The notes under the pieces were generated by a model. The model worked only from the letters and a program-made list of their open reading frames with translations. It did not search any database and was not told the DNA's origin. A DNA stretch of 64,000 nucleotides from Acidisphaera sp. L21 (GTDB taxonomy: Bacteria; Pseudomonadota; Alphaproteobacteria; Acetobacterales; Acetobacteraceae): assembly GCF_009765685.1 (NCBI RefSeq), contig NZ_LMUY01000032.1, positions 1-64,000 on the forward strand. The letters run 5' to 3'. This document shows positions 34,585 to 44,156 of this stretch, one piece after another. The translations under genes were made by a program, and so were the position numbers. The first letter of the stretch is position 1. Each line of letters opens with the position of its first letter.

Positions 34585-36093
34585 GTGAACGAGCACTCGG
34601 CTACCCTCGCCCTCCAGCCTGTTCCTCTGACCACGCCGGTGCCCGCCTTGCAGGAGGAGGCGCCGGACCCGAAGCGTTGGATGGCGCTGGTGGTGCTGCT
34701 GACGGGGGCGTTCCTGCCGGCGTTCGACTTCTTCGTCGTCAACGTCGCGCTGCCGGCGATGCATACCGAGTTGGGGGCGGCGCCGGCGGATCAGGAGTTG
34801 GTGGTCGCCGGGTATGGGTTGGCGTTCGCGGTGCTGCTGATCACCGGTGGGCGGCTGGGCGATCTGTATGGGCGCAAGCGGCTGTTCATCGTGGGGATGA
34901 TCGGGTTCACCATCGCCTCGGCGCTGTGCGGGCTGGCGGCGACGCCGGGTATGCTGATCGCCGCGCGGATCCTGCAGGGGGCGACGGCGGCGGCGATGAA
35001 CCCGCAGGTGCTGGCGATGATCCGCGTCACCTTCCCGCCGGGGGAGCGGGCGCGGGCGATCGGGTATTTCGGCACCACGCTGGGGCTGGCCTCGATCGCG
35101 GCGCAGTTGGTGGGCGGCGTGCTGATCCAGGCCGATATCGCCGGGTTGAGCTGGCGGCCGATCTTTCTGGTGAACGTGCCGGTCGGCGCGGTGGCGCTGG
35201 TGTTTGCCGCGCGCGTGCTGCGGGAGTCGCGGGCGAGCGGGCGGCCGACGCTGGATTTCGGCGGCATCGGCCTGGCGACGCTGACGGTGCTGCTGCTGGT
35301 GTATCCGCTCGTGGAGGGGCAGCCGCTGGGTTGGCCGGCCTGGACCATCGTTTGCCTGGTGGCGTCGGCCCCGGCGCTGGGGCTGTTCGTGCTGTGGGAA
35401 TGGCTGGTGCAGAGCCGGGGGCGGGCGCCGCTGGTGAATTTGCGGCTGTTCCGGGACCCGGCGTTCTCGCTGGGGCTGGTGATGGCGATGACGTTCTTCT
35501 CCGGCCTGGCGGCGTTCTTCATGGGGCTGACGATTTTCCTGCAGCAGGGGTTCGGGTATGGGCCGCTGGCCTGCGGGCTGGTATTCGTGGCGTTCGGGAT
35601 CGGGTTCGTCGGGTGCTCGCTATTCTCGTCCCACGTGTCGCGGCGGTTGGGGCCGCTGACGATCACGCTGGGCACGGCGCTGCAGGGCATCACGCTGCTG
35701 GTGATCGTGGTGATGGCGGCGATGGGGCATGGGGCGCCGCTCAACATGCTGATCTTGTGGCCGGTGCTGATCGTGTACGGTTGCGGCCAGGGGTTGGCGC
35801 TGCCGACGCTGGTCGCCTCGGTGGTGGGGAGCAGCCGCATTCCGCCGCAGGAGGCCGGGGCGGCGTCCGGCGTGTTCACCATGGTGCAGCAGACCGGGTT
35901 CGCCCTGGGGATCGCGGTCATCATGGGGCTGTTCTTCACGGTGCTGGGTGCGGACCCGACGCGGGCGGATTGGGAACGGGCGCTGGCTACGGCGCTGGCC
36001 TGCAACGTGGGGCTGATGGCTCTGACGGGCGTTTTGGCGTTGTTTCTACCCCGCCGGCCGCCGGTACCTGGCGTCATCGTGCACATCGAATAG
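34585..36093 (+). CDS. DHA2-type MFS drug/metabolite exporter
   Basis: 502-residue transporter with about fourteen hydrophobic helices, as in EmrB/QacA. Signatures are FFVVNVALPAMHTELG in helix 1, GGRLGDLYGRKRLFIVGM (motif A) and the RILQGATAAAMNPQVL segment, with LGTTLGLASIAAQLVGG-like motif C region (GYFGTTLGLASIAAQLVGGV split). GTG 34585 is likely; TTG 34582 is an alternative. It follows the oxidase by ten bases, so the two may be co-transcribed. No HlyD-type partner is adjacent. Substrate unknown. Confidence 0.86.
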   Translation: MNEHSATLALQPVPLTTPVPALQEEAPDPKRWMALVVLLTGAFLPAFDFFVVNVALPAMHTELGAAPADQELVVAGYGLAFAVLLITGGRLGDLYGRKRLFIVGMIGFTIASALCGLAATPGMLIAARILQGATAAAMNPQVLAMIRVTFPPGERARAIGYFGTTLGLASIAAQLVGGVLIQADIAGLSWRPIFLVNVPVGAVALVFAARVLRESRASGRPTLDFGGIGLATLTVLLLVYPLVEGQPLGWPAWTIVCLVASAPALGLFVLWEWLVQSRGRAPLVNLRLFRDPAFSLGLVMAMTFFSGLAAFFMGLTIFLQQGFGYGPLACGLVFVAFGIGFVGCSLFSSHVSRRLGPLTITLGTALQGITLLVIVVMAAMGHGAPLNMLILWPVLIVYGCGQGLALPTLVASVVGSSRIPPQEAGAASGVFTMVQQTGFALGIAVIMGLFFTVLGADPTRADWERALATALACNVGLMALTGVLALFLPRRPPVPGVIVHIE

Positions 36094-36162
36094 GGCAACA
36101 GCTGGGAACCGGAATGTTCCTCAAGCGATGTCGCGGCTTTTAACCAGGGGGCCTGCGAGGGT

Positions 36163-37338
36163 ATGGTGCGCCGCCCGAGCCAGGACAACCGCTTCGTCAC
36201 CATGCCACGCCCCGTCGTAACCCGCTTGGATCGCTACGTTTTCCGCCAGTTGCTGACCGCATTGGTGGCAGCGACCAGCGCGCTCGTCGCGTTGATCTGG
36301 CTGACGCAGTCGCTCCGATTCGTGGAATTGGTGGTCAATCGCGGGCTGTCGCTGTGGGTATTCCTGCAGCTGACAGGGCTGCTGATCCCCAATTTCGTGG
36401 CCGTGATCCTGCCGATCACCACCTTCGTCGTGGTGTTGTTCGTCTATGGCCGGCTGGCCGGGGACCGGGAGCTGACGGTGATGCGCGCCGCCGGGATGTC
36501 GCCGCTGGCACTGTCCCGCCCGGCCTTGTCGCTAGCGGTGCTGTCGGTCGTGTGCTGCTTCGTGCTGAATCTGGCGATCGTGCCCAGCAGCTATGCCGCG
36601 TTCCGCGAATACCAGTTCGAGATCCGCAACCGGATCGCCGCCTTCCTGCTGCAGGAGGGGGTGTTCACCCCGGTGTCCGACGATTTGACGGTGTATGTCC
36701 GGTCGCGCGACGTGGACGGGACGCTGCGCGGGATATTGGTGGAGGATGGGCGGCAGAAGAACAGCCGCGCCACGATCCTGGCCGAGCGCGGGCGGCTGAT
36801 CAACGGGCCGAACGGGCCGGCGGTGTTGCTGGAAAATGGCTCACGCGAGGAAGTGGATCGCACGACTGGCAGGCTCAATGTGCTGACGTTCACGCAGAAC
36901 TCGGTCGATCTGACGCAGACGGCCAAGGGCGACGACGTGCGGTATCGGGATGCGAACGAGATGTCGCTGGCCGAACTGCTGCACCCGGAAAGCAGTGCGC
37001 TGAACGCACGTGATGCCGGCAAATTCTTCGTCGAGGCCGCACGGCGGCTGTCCGCCCCGCTGACTGCGGCATCGTTCGCGATGGTGGCGCTGCTGTCGGT
37101 GCTGACGGGGACATTCCGGCGCCACGGCAACGTGCTGCGACCGCTGACGGCGGTGCTGACGGTGGTGGCGCTGCTGGCGCTGCAGCTTGCGGTGGCCAAC
37201 CTGGCGGCAAGGTCGACTGCGCTGCTGCCATTGATATGGGCCGTGGCCGCGGGACCCGGGCTGATCTGCGCGTGGCTGCTGTATGGGCCGCAACTCAACT
37301 CGATTGGCATAGACCGGCGGATGGTTCGGGCCGGATGA
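36163..37338 (+). CDS. lptF: LPS export ABC transporter permease LptF
   Basis: Inner-membrane permease that, with LptG and LptB2, extracts LPS from the inner membrane. The 391-residue frame shows TRLDRYVFRQLLTALVAAT at the N-terminal coupling helix, membrane helices with IPNFVAVILPITTFVVVLFVYG nearby, ELTVMRAAGMSP (cytoplasmic coupling helix), a central periplasmic jellyroll domain (residues ~145-270) and three C-terminal helices. ATG 36202 is an alternative start closer to family N-termini. Overlaps lptG by four bases. Confidence 0.92.
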   Translation: MVRRPSQDNRFVTMPRPVVTRLDRYVFRQLLTALVAATSALVALIWLTQSLRFVELVVNRGLSLWVFLQLTGLLIPNFVAVILPITTFVVVLFVYGRLAGDRELTVMRAAGMSPLALSRPALSLAVLSVVCCFVLNLAIVPSSYAAFREYQFEIRNRIAAFLLQEGVFTPVSDDLTVYVRSRDVDGTLRGILVEDGRQKNSRATILAERGRLINGPNGPAVLLENGSREEVDRTTGRLNVLTFTQNSVDLTQTAKGDDVRYRDANEMSLAELLHPESSALNARDAGKFFVEAARRLSAPLTAASFAMVALLSVLTGTFRRHGNVLRPLTAVLTVVALLALQLAVANLAARSTALLPLIWAVAAGPGLICAWLLYGPQLNSIGIDRRMVRAG

Positions 37339-38447
37339 CCATCGCCGCAACCCTGTCGTTATACGTGGCGCGCCAGTTCAACGCCGCCGTGCTGGCGATG
37401 CTGGCGGCGTTGGCCGGGCTGGTGTCGCTGTTCGACTTCATCGAATTGCTGCGGCGGTCGGCGACCAAGCCCAACGCCACGTTCGGCCTGGTGATGCAGA
37501 TCGCGGCGCTGCGGCTGCCCTATATCGCGATGCAGATCCTGCCCTTCGCCGTGCTGCTGGGCGGCATCATCGCGTTCTGGCGACTGACCCGGTCGTCCGA
37601 GTTGATCGTGGCGCGCGCCGCCGGCGTGTCGGCGTGGCAGTTCCTGGCTGCGCCGGTGGCCTGCGCCTTGCTGATCGGTGCGATTGCCACCGGCATCGTC
37701 AGCCCCCTGTCGTCGGCGATGCTGGCGCGGGCCGAGGCGTTGGACAGCACCTACCTACGCACCGGCGGCGGCCCACTGGCGCTGACGGGCGGGCAGCTTT
37801 GGCTGCGCCAGGCGGACCATGGGCTGGACCCGGCGGGCGTCGCCATCCTGCATGCCCGTGGGGTGAACCTGGCGGACGGCAAGCTCACCGTGTCCGACGT
37901 CAGCATCTTCCGCCTGAGCGCCGATGACCGCGAGTTGTCGCGGGTGGAGGCGCGGGATGCGCGGCTGATCCGGGGCGAATGGGTGCTGGAGGGCGCGCGC
38001 ACGATGTCGCCGGGCCACCTGCCGGAGGATATCGGTACGATGACGCTGCCGACCGATCTTACGGTGAACCGGGTGCAGGAGAGCTTCGCCTCGCCGGACA
38101 CTTTGTCGGTTTGGGCGTTGCCGGACTTTATCTCCCTGCTGGAACGCTCGGGCTTTTCTGCGATCCGCCACCGGCTGCATTTCCAGACGCTGCTGGCCCT
38201 GCCGCTGCTGTCGGCTACGATGACGCTGGTGTCCGCCGGGTTCTCGATGCGGGCAACCCGGCGTGGCGGCGTGGCGCAGATGATCGGCAGTGGCGTTGCG
38301 GCCGGGTTTATGCTGTTCGTGGTATCGAAAGTGGCGGAGGAGTTTGGCCAGTCCGGCACGCTCCCCGCCATGCTGGCCGCCTGGGCGCCGGCGCTCGCCG
38401 GGCTGATGCTTGCCGTATCATTGCTGCTTCACCTCGAGGATGGCTGA
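37335..38447 (+). CDS. lptG: LPS export ABC transporter permease LptG
   Basis: Partner permease of LptF, 370 residues with the same six-helix/jellyroll plan: LSLYVARQFNAAVLAMLAAL, LRLPYIAMQILPFAVLLGGI, the coupling helix SSELIVARAAGVSAWQFL, and C-terminal helices after HRLHFQTLLALPLLSATMTL-like region. ATG 37335 interlocks with the lptF stop and its own stop shares a base with the lptD start, so lptF-lptG-lptD are coupled. Confidence 0.92.
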   Translation: MTIAATLSLYVARQFNAAVLAMLAALAGLVSLFDFIELLRRSATKPNATFGLVMQIAALRLPYIAMQILPFAVLLGGIIAFWRLTRSSELIVARAAGVSAWQFLAAPVACALLIGAIATGIVSPLSSAMLARAEALDSTYLRTGGGPLALTGGQLWLRQADHGLDPAGVAILHARGVNLADGKLTVSDVSIFRLSADDRELSRVEARDARLIRGEWVLEGARTMSPGHLPEDIGTMTLPTDLTVNRVQESFASPDTLSVWALPDFISLLERSGFSAIRHRLHFQTLLALPLLSATMTLVSAGFSMRATRRGGVAQMIGSGVAAGFMLFVVSKVAEEFGQSGTLPAMLAAWAPALAGLMLAVSLLLHLEDG

Positions 38448-40696
38448 TGGACCGGGCTAGGATCGTGTTTGCCTGGCTGGATCGCCGGCTGATCGCGGTG
38501 GCTATGGTGGGCGCCGTGGCGCTGGCCTTGCCGCGCCCGGCGGCCGCGCAATTGGGCAGTGTCGTCGGCGGCAGCAAGAACACGACGCCGATGGATCGCA
38601 ACCAGCCGGTGGCGTTTACCGCCGACAATTTCGAGTACGACCGCACCGCCGGGATCGTCACCGCCTCCGGCCATGTGGAGGCGTGGCAGAACGACCACGT
38701 GCTGCGTGCCGACAAGATTACGTTCGACCGCAACACCAACGTTGCCGCGGCTACCGGTAACGTCGTCATGGTGGAGCCGGACGGCCAGGTGTTGTTCGCC
38801 GATTATGCCGAGCTGACGCAGGGCATGCGGGAGGGCGTGCTGAAGGACATGCGTGCCCTGCTGGCTGAAAATGGCAAGCTGGCGGCCAATGGCGCCCGCC
38901 GGGTGGACGGCAAGGTCAACGAGTTGACGCACGCCGTCTACACCACCTGCGACCTGTGCAAGACCGACCCGACCAAGCCGCCGCTGTGGCAGATCCGCGC
39001 GTTGACGGCGACCCAGGACCTGGAAAACCACCAGATCGAGTATCGGGACGCCACCATCGACATGCTGGGCGTGCCAGTGGCGTTCCTGCCATACCTGTCG
39101 CATCCGGACCCGTCGGTGCGGCGCGCCAGCGGATTCCTGGTACCGTCCTTCGGGCAGAGCAGCCATATCGGCGCCTTCCTGGCGACGCCGTATTTCTGGG
39201 CGATCGACCCCAACCAGGACGTGACGATCACGCCGGAGGTTACGACGGGGTCCGGTGAGGAGTTGGCGGCGGAGTATCGGCGGCGGTTCAACAACGGCGT
39301 GCTGCATGTCGAGGGCGCGACCGCCATCGACCAGGGCAAGCCGCAGGGCTACGTGTTTGCCAAGGGCACGTTCAACTACGACGACACGTGGCGCTACGGG
39401 TTCAACATCAACCGCGCCAGTTCCACCGATTACCTGCGCGATTTCCGGGTGCAGAACTATAGCAGCGTGCTGTCCAGCACCGGGTTCATCGAGGGCTTCG
39501 GCGTCGGCAGCTACACCAAGCTGGACGCGATCGCCTACCAGGGCCTGGCCACCAGCATTACGCAGAGCAAGCTGCCCTACGTGCTGCCGCGGTACGAATA
39601 CAGCTTCTTCTCCGAGCCCGACCCGTTGGGTGGCCGGCTGCGGTTCGATACCACCGATTTCAACGTGATCCGCGAGCAGGGCACCAACACGCAACGGGCC
39701 GGCGGCAGCCTGGATTGGCAGCGCCCGTTCAGCGGCGATTTGGGCGAGCAATATAAGATTACCCTGCATGCCGACATGGCGGCTTACCAGGCGACCAGCC
39801 TCGACCAGCAGCCGACCTACGGCAATAGCGGGAACGTCACCACCGTGCGCGCCCAGCCGACGATAGCGGCGGAGATGCGGTGGCCGTTCATGCGCGATGC
39901 CGGCAGCATGGGGACGCAGATCCTGGAGCCGATCGTGCAAGTGATCGGCGCGCCGAATGCCGGGTCTTTCTTCGGGCGCAACATCCCGAACGAAGACAGC
40001 ATGGATTTCGAGTTCACGGACGCCAATCTGTTCTCGCTGAACCGGTTCCCGGGCATCGACCGGTTCGAGGGCGGGTTGCGCGCCAATGCCGGGCTGCACG
40101 CAGCCTGGACGGTGGGAACCACCAATATCGATACGCTGATCGGCCAGTCGTATCGCGAACATCTGGATAAGAGCCTGCCGCTGAAGTCGGGCCTAGACCG
40201 GCATGTGTCCGACGTGGTGGCGCGCGCGACCATCACCCCGGCAACCTGGTTCGATCTGACGACGCGCACCCGGGTGGACCCGCGCAACGGCAATATCGGC
40301 TTTGCGGAGGCCGTCGGCTCGGCCGGTGTGCCGCTGTTCCGGCCGAGCGTCGGTTTCCTCTACTCGTCGACCAACCCGTATTTCCTGTTCGACCAGAACC
40401 CCACATCCGTGCTGCCGACTGGTTACCCGGCCAGCTATTTCGTTCCGCGGGACGAACTGACGCTGGGCGCCAGCACGACCTATGGGAAGTATAAGCTGGC
40501 GGGCTACGTTCGGCGCGATCTGACGGTATCCAAGCTCGTTGGCATCGGCGCGCATGGCACGTATGAGGATGAGTGCTTCATCTTCGACGTGAACTTCTCA
40601 CGGCGCTATACGTCGATCGATAATGACCACGGTAGCACCACAATCCTGTTCCAGATCACGCTTAAGACCGTCGGGCAGTTTGGGTTCCACGGATAG
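38447..40696 (+). CDS. lptD: LPS-assembly protein LptD
   Basis: Outer-membrane LPS translocon. The 749-residue protein has a signal peptide ending LPRPAAAQ, an N-terminal OstA/jellyroll domain (NFEYDRTAGIVTASGHVEA, LRADKITFDRNTNVAAATG), two Cys in TTCDLCKTDP, and a long C-terminal beta-barrel of alternating strands ending in a hydrophobic/aromatic GQFGFHG. A CDLC Cys pair matches the position of family disulfides. ATG 38447 shares a base with the lptG stop. It sits between the permeases and its folding helper surA. Confidence 0.93.
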   Translation: MDRARIVFAWLDRRLIAVAMVGAVALALPRPAAAQLGSVVGGSKNTTPMDRNQPVAFTADNFEYDRTAGIVTASGHVEAWQNDHVLRADKITFDRNTNVAAATGNVVMVEPDGQVLFADYAELTQGMREGVLKDMRALLAENGKLAANGARRVDGKVNELTHAVYTTCDLCKTDPTKPPLWQIRALTATQDLENHQIEYRDATIDMLGVPVAFLPYLSHPDPSVRRASGFLVPSFGQSSHIGAFLATPYFWAIDPNQDVTITPEVTTGSGEELAAEYRRRFNNGVLHVEGATAIDQGKPQGYVFAKGTFNYDDTWRYGFNINRASSTDYLRDFRVQNYSSVLSSTGFIEGFGVGSYTKLDAIAYQGLATSITQSKLPYVLPRYEYSFFSEPDPLGGRLRFDTTDFNVIREQGTNTQRAGGSLDWQRPFSGDLGEQYKITLHADMAAYQATSLDQQPTYGNSGNVTTVRAQPTIAAEMRWPFMRDAGSMGTQILEPIVQVIGAPNAGSFFGRNIPNEDSMDFEFTDANLFSLNRFPGIDRFEGGLRANAGLHAAWTVGTTNIDTLIGQSYREHLDKSLPLKSGLDRHVSDVVARATITPATWFDLTTRTRVDPRNGNIGFAEAVGSAGVPLFRPSVGFLYSSTNPYFLFDQNPTSVLPTGYPASYFVPRDELTLGASTTYGKYKLAGYVRRDLTVSKLVGIGAHGTYEDECFIFDVNFSRRYTSIDNDHGSTTILFQITLKTVGQFGFHG

Positions 40697-40712
40697 CAAC
40701 GGAAACAACGCC

Positions 40713-42143
40713 ATGCGCCATCTTGCCACTTCAGGCCTTCTCTCGGCCGCGCTTTGCCTGTGCTGGGGCGCCGATGCCACGGCCGCCGCTGCTGCCGCCA
40801 GGCGCGGAACGACGACTGCTGCGACAGACACGGCAACCCCTGGTGCGCCCGCTGCTGGAACGCCTGCCCCTGGAACGCCTGCTACTGGAACACCTGCTAC
40901 TGGAACACCTGCTGCTGGAGCGCCTGCTACTGGAACGCCTGCCCCTGGGGAACGCATCGTTGCGGTCGTCAATGGCGACGTGATCAGCCAGGGCGATGTC
41001 GAGGCACGCGGCCGGCTATTCGCGCTGTCCACGGGGCTGCCGTTGACGCCGGAAGTGCTGGCCCGCTTGCGGCCGCAGGTGACGCAGCAATTGATCGACG
41101 AGCGGTTGCGCCTGCAGGAGGAGCAGAAGCGCAAGGTGGTGGTCACCGACAAGGAGATCGCCGATGCGGTTGCGGGGATCGAGCAGCGCAATGGCATGGC
41201 GCCGGGCACGATGCGGGGCAAACTGGGCGCGGAGGGCGTGGCCCTGCGCACGCTGTATGACCAGACCCGGGTGCAGCTCGGCTGGACGCGCGTGTTGCGC
41301 GACGAACTGGGTCCGCGCGCCGAGATCAGCGATGCGGATGTGAGCGCCCAGATGGCGGTGCTGAAGGCCGAAAGTGGGCAGACCGAATATCGCGTGGGCG
41401 AGATCTTCCTGCCGATCAACGACCCGTCCAAGGCCGCCGACACGACCCGGTTCGCCGATACCGTCATCGGGCAGTTGCATGCGGGCGCGCCGTTCGCCGT
41501 GGTGGCTGCGCAGTTCAGCCAGAACCAGACGGCGCTGCAGGGCGGCGACCTGGGCTGGGTCCACTTGAACCAGATGGACCCTCAGGTCGGCGCCATCCTG
41601 CAGGCGATGCCGGATGGGGCGATCAGCAACCCGATCCGGGTGCCCGGCGGCATCTCCATCGTGACGCTGCGCGGCAAGCGGACCGTGGGCAACGATATGG
41701 CGACCATGATTACGCTGCGGCAGGTGTTCCTGCCGTTCAGCACCCCGCTGGATCCGAAAAACCCGTCCGAGCAGGCGAAGAAACAGCTCGCCGTCGCGCA
41801 ATCGCTTGGCAAGACGGCGCATAGCTGCAGCGATATGGAGGCTGCGGCGAAGGCCGATGGCAGCAGCCGCCCGGCAGACCCGGGTGCGGTGCGGCTGGAG
41901 GGGCTGGCTGGGCCAATGCGCTCATTGCTGACGGGGCTGACGCCGGGCCAGATCAGCCGGCCGCTGATCTCGGTCGATGGCATCGGCCTGATCATGATCT
42001 GCACCAGCGACCGCAAGAACATGGCCGAGACCGGGAACAAGGAAGAGATCACCGCCGGCCTGCTGAGCGAGCGGGTGGAATTGGTGTCGCGCCAGTTGGT
42101 GCGGGATTTGCGGCGCCGGGCGATCATCGACCTGCGGGGGTGA
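40713..42143 (+). CDS. surA: Periplasmic chaperone/PPIase SurA-like
   Basis: 476 residues: signal peptide to about residue 25, a repeat-rich Pro/Gly/Thr linker (residues ~44-78), a SurA_N domain (IVAVVNGDVISQGDVEARG, LIDERLRLQEEQKR), then one parvulin domain (YRVGEIFLPINDPS ... FAVVAAQFSQN, GGDLGWVHLNQMDP) and a second degenerate one near MITLRQVFLPFS. SurA escorts LptD and other barrels, which fits its place after lptD. The start has weak ribosome-site character (GGAAACAACGCC). Confidence 0.9.
   Translation: MRHLATSGLLSAALCLCWGADATAAAAAARRGTTTAATDTATPGAPAAGTPAPGTPATGTPATGTPAAGAPATGTPAPGERIVAVVNGDVISQGDVEARGRLFALSTGLPLTPEVLARLRPQVTQQLIDERLRLQEEQKRKVVVTDKEIADAVAGIEQRNGMAPGTMRGKLGAEGVALRTLYDQTRVQLGWTRVLRDELGPRAEISDADVSAQMAVLKAESGQTEYRVGEIFLPINDPSKAADTTRFADTVIGQLHAGAPFAVVAAQFSQNQTALQGGDLGWVHLNQMDPQVGAILQAMPDGAISNPIRVPGGISIVTLRGKRTVGNDMATMITLRQVFLPFSTPLDPKNPSEQAKKQLAVAQSLGKTAHSCSDMEAAAKADGSSRPADPGAVRLEGLAGPMRSLLTGLTPGQISRPLISVDGIGLIMICTSDRKNMAETGNKEEITAGLLSERVELVSRQLVRDLRRRAIIDLRG
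40842..40946 (+). repeat. Seven 15-base repeats inside surA
   Basis: Seven consecutive units of GGAACGCCTGCTACT type, each encoding a Gly-x-Pro-Ala-x pentapeptide (GAPAA, GTPAP, GTPAT, GTPAT, GTPAA, GAPAT, GTPAP). Because the unit is a multiple of three, copy-number change would alter linker length without frameshift. Confidence 0.9.
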
Positions 42144-43018
42144 GCACGCCCGCCCCGCCGGGCATTTTGCGCGACGTCATCGCACGGCACGGTTTGGACG
42201 CCCGGCGCTCGCTGGGCCAGCATTTCCTGCTGGATCTGAACCTGACCGGGCGCATCGCGGCGCTCGCCGGCGATCTGGCCGGGCGGCATGTGGTGGAGGT
42301 GGGGCCAGGCCCTGGCGGGTTGACCCGCGCGCTACTGGACAGCCCGGCGGCCGACGTGACCGCGATCGAGATCGATCCGCGTGCGGTTGGCGCGATGGAG
42401 GAATTGGCCGCAAGCAATCCCCGTCTGCGCGTCATCGCCGGGGACGCGCTGGCGATGGATCTGACGGAGGTGGTGCCAGCGCCACGTGTCGTGGTGGCGA
42501 ACCTGCCCTACAACGTCGCCACCCCCCTGCTGATCGGCTGGTTGCGCCAGGCGGCGGCATGGGAACGGTTGACGCTGATGTTCCAATTCGAGGTGGCGGA
42601 ACGGATTTGCGCGCCGCCGGGCAGCGGCGCCTATGGCCGGTTGGCGGTGCTGGCGCAATGGACCGGCACGGCCGCCGTGCTCACCCGCATTCCCGCCGCC
42701 GCATTCTGGCCGCCGCCGAAGGTGGTGTCGGCGGTGATCGGGTTTCGGCCGTATGCCGAGCAGCCTTCTGCCGAGTTGTTTGCCACGATGGAGAAGCTGA
42801 CGGCCGCGGCGTTCGGGCAGCGCCGCAAGATGCTGCGGGGGTCGTTGCGCGGGCTCGGTGGAGAGGCGTTGCTGGCCCGCGCCGGCATCGCCCCGGAGCG
42901 CCGGGCGGAGACGTTGGAGATCGCGGAGTTCGATACGCTGGCTCGGTTGCTGTTGGAGGACGGGGCGCTGCCCCGTGCCCCGCAAGAGGACGATCGTCCT
43001 CTTGACACATTGGGCTAA
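42140..43018 (+). CDS. rsmA: 16S rRNA (adenine1518/1519-N6)-dimethyltransferase RsmA
   Basis: Dimethylates two adjacent adenosines in the 3' hairpin of 16S rRNA (KsgA). The 292-residue protein has [19 protein letters not shown], the SAM site [27 protein letters not shown] and motif [14 protein letters not shown] (NLPY), followed by a helical C-terminal domain with [15 protein letters not shown] 42140 interlocks with the surA stop. pdxA, often between surA and rsmA, is absent. The stop interlocks with that of the convergent adhC gene. Confidence 0.95.
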   Translation: MSTPAPPGILRDVIARHGLDARRSLGQHFLLDLNLTGRIAALAGDLAGRHVVEVGPGPGGLTRALLDSPAADVTAIEIDPRAVGAMEELAASNPRLRVIAGDALAMDLTEVVPAPRVVVANLPYNVATPLLIGWLRQAAAWERLTLMFQFEVAERICAPPGSGAYGRLAVLAQWTGTAAVLTRIPAAAFWPPPKVVSAVIGFRPYAEQPSAELFATMEKLTAAAFGQRRKMLRGSLRGLGGEALLARAGIAPERRAETLEIAEFDTLARLLLEDGALPRAPQEDDRPLDTLG

Positions 43019-44124
43019 TAGACGACGACGCTGCGGATGCTTTCGCCGGACGCCATGAGGTCGAAGCCCTCGTTGATGCGGTCGAGCGGCAGGATGTGGG
43101 TGATCAGGTCGTCGATGTTGATCTTGCCCTCCATGTACCAGTCGACGATCTTTGGCACATCCGTGCGGCCGCGGGCGCCGCCGAAGGCGCTGCCTTGCCA
43201 GACGCGGCCGGTGACCAGTTGGAACGGGCGGGTGCTGATCTCCTGCCCGGCGCCGGCGACGCCGATGATGGTGGATTTGCCCCAGCCTTTATGCGCGCAT
43301 TCCAACGCCTGGCGCATCAGCGTGGTGTTGCCGACGCATTCGAAGCTGTGGTCCGCACCGCCCTTCGTCAGTTCCACCAGGTGCGGCACGAGGTCGCCGG
43401 ATACGTCCTTCGGATTGACGAAATGGGTTAGGCCGAACTTACGGGCGAGCGCTTCGCGTGCCGGGTTGAGGTCGACACCGATGATCATGTCGGCACCGGC
43501 GAGGCGGGCGCCCTGGATGACGTTCAGACCGATGCCGCCCAGGCCGAACACCACGACGTTGTCGCCGGGTTGCACCTTTGCGGTGAAGATGACCGCGCCG
43601 ATCCCGGTGGTGACGCCGCAGCCGATGTAGCAGACCTTGTCGAACGGCGCGTCCGGGCGGATTTTGGCCAGCGCGATCTCGGGCACCACCGTGTAGTTGG
43701 CGAAGGTCGACGTGCCCATGTAGTGCAGCACCGGCTTGCCCTGGTAGGAGAAGCGGCTGGTGCCGTCCGGCATAAGGCCGCGGCCCTGGGTGATGCGGAT
43801 TTTCTGGCAGAGATTGGTCTTGCGGCTGAGGCAGTAATCGCACTCGCGGCATTCCGGCGTGTAGAGCGGGATGACGTGATCGCCCTTTTTCAGAGACGTC
43901 ACGCCGGGGCCGACGTCGACGACGATTCCGGCGCCCTCGTGGCCAAGGATGGCGGGAAACAGGCCCTCCGGATCGGCGCCGGACAGGGTGAATTTGTCGG
44001 TGTGGCAGATGCCGGTGGCCTTGATTTCGACCAGGACCTCCCCGTCGCGCGGGCCGTCGAGCTGCACCGTTTCGATGCTGAGTTTCTGTCCTGCTTCGAA
44101 AGCCACTGCTGCACGCACGTCCAT
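43015..44124 (-). CDS. S-(hydroxymethyl)glutathione dehydrogenase / class III alcohol dehydrogenase
   Basis: Zinc-dependent class III ADH that oxidises the formaldehyde-glutathione adduct. The 369-residue protein shows the catalytic zinc Cys in [26 protein letters not shown], the four-Cys structural zinc lobe [31 protein letters not shown] (third catalytic ligand) and the NAD site [21 protein letters not shown] 44124 gives the standard N-terminus. No S-formylglutathione hydrolase gene is adjacent. Confidence 0.93.
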   Translation of the reverse strand: MDVRAAVAFEAGQKLSIETVQLDGPRDGEVLVEIKATGICHTDKFTLSGADPEGLFPAILGHEGAGIVVDVGPGVTSLKKGDHVIPLYTPECRECDYCLSRKTNLCQKIRITQGRGLMPDGTSRFSYQGKPVLHYMGTSTFANYTVVPEIALAKIRPDAPFDKVCYIGCGVTTGIGAVIFTAKVQPGDNVVVFGLGGIGLNVIQGARLAGADMIIGVDLNPAREALARKFGLTHFVNPKDVSGDLVPHLVELTKGGADHSFECVGNTTLMRQALECAHKGWGKSTIIGVAGAGQEISTRPFQLVTGRVWQGSAFGGARGRTDVPKIVDWYMEGKINIDDLITHILPLDRINEGFDLMASGESIRSVVVY

Positions 44125-44156
44125 ACTGGGCACTCCACCTGCTGTCGCCGGGCAAT

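Noticed and set aside
38429-40162. A 577-codon minus-strand frame opposite lptD
   Set aside because: lptD is certain on the plus strand and the antisense product has only His/Arg/Gly-rich composition.
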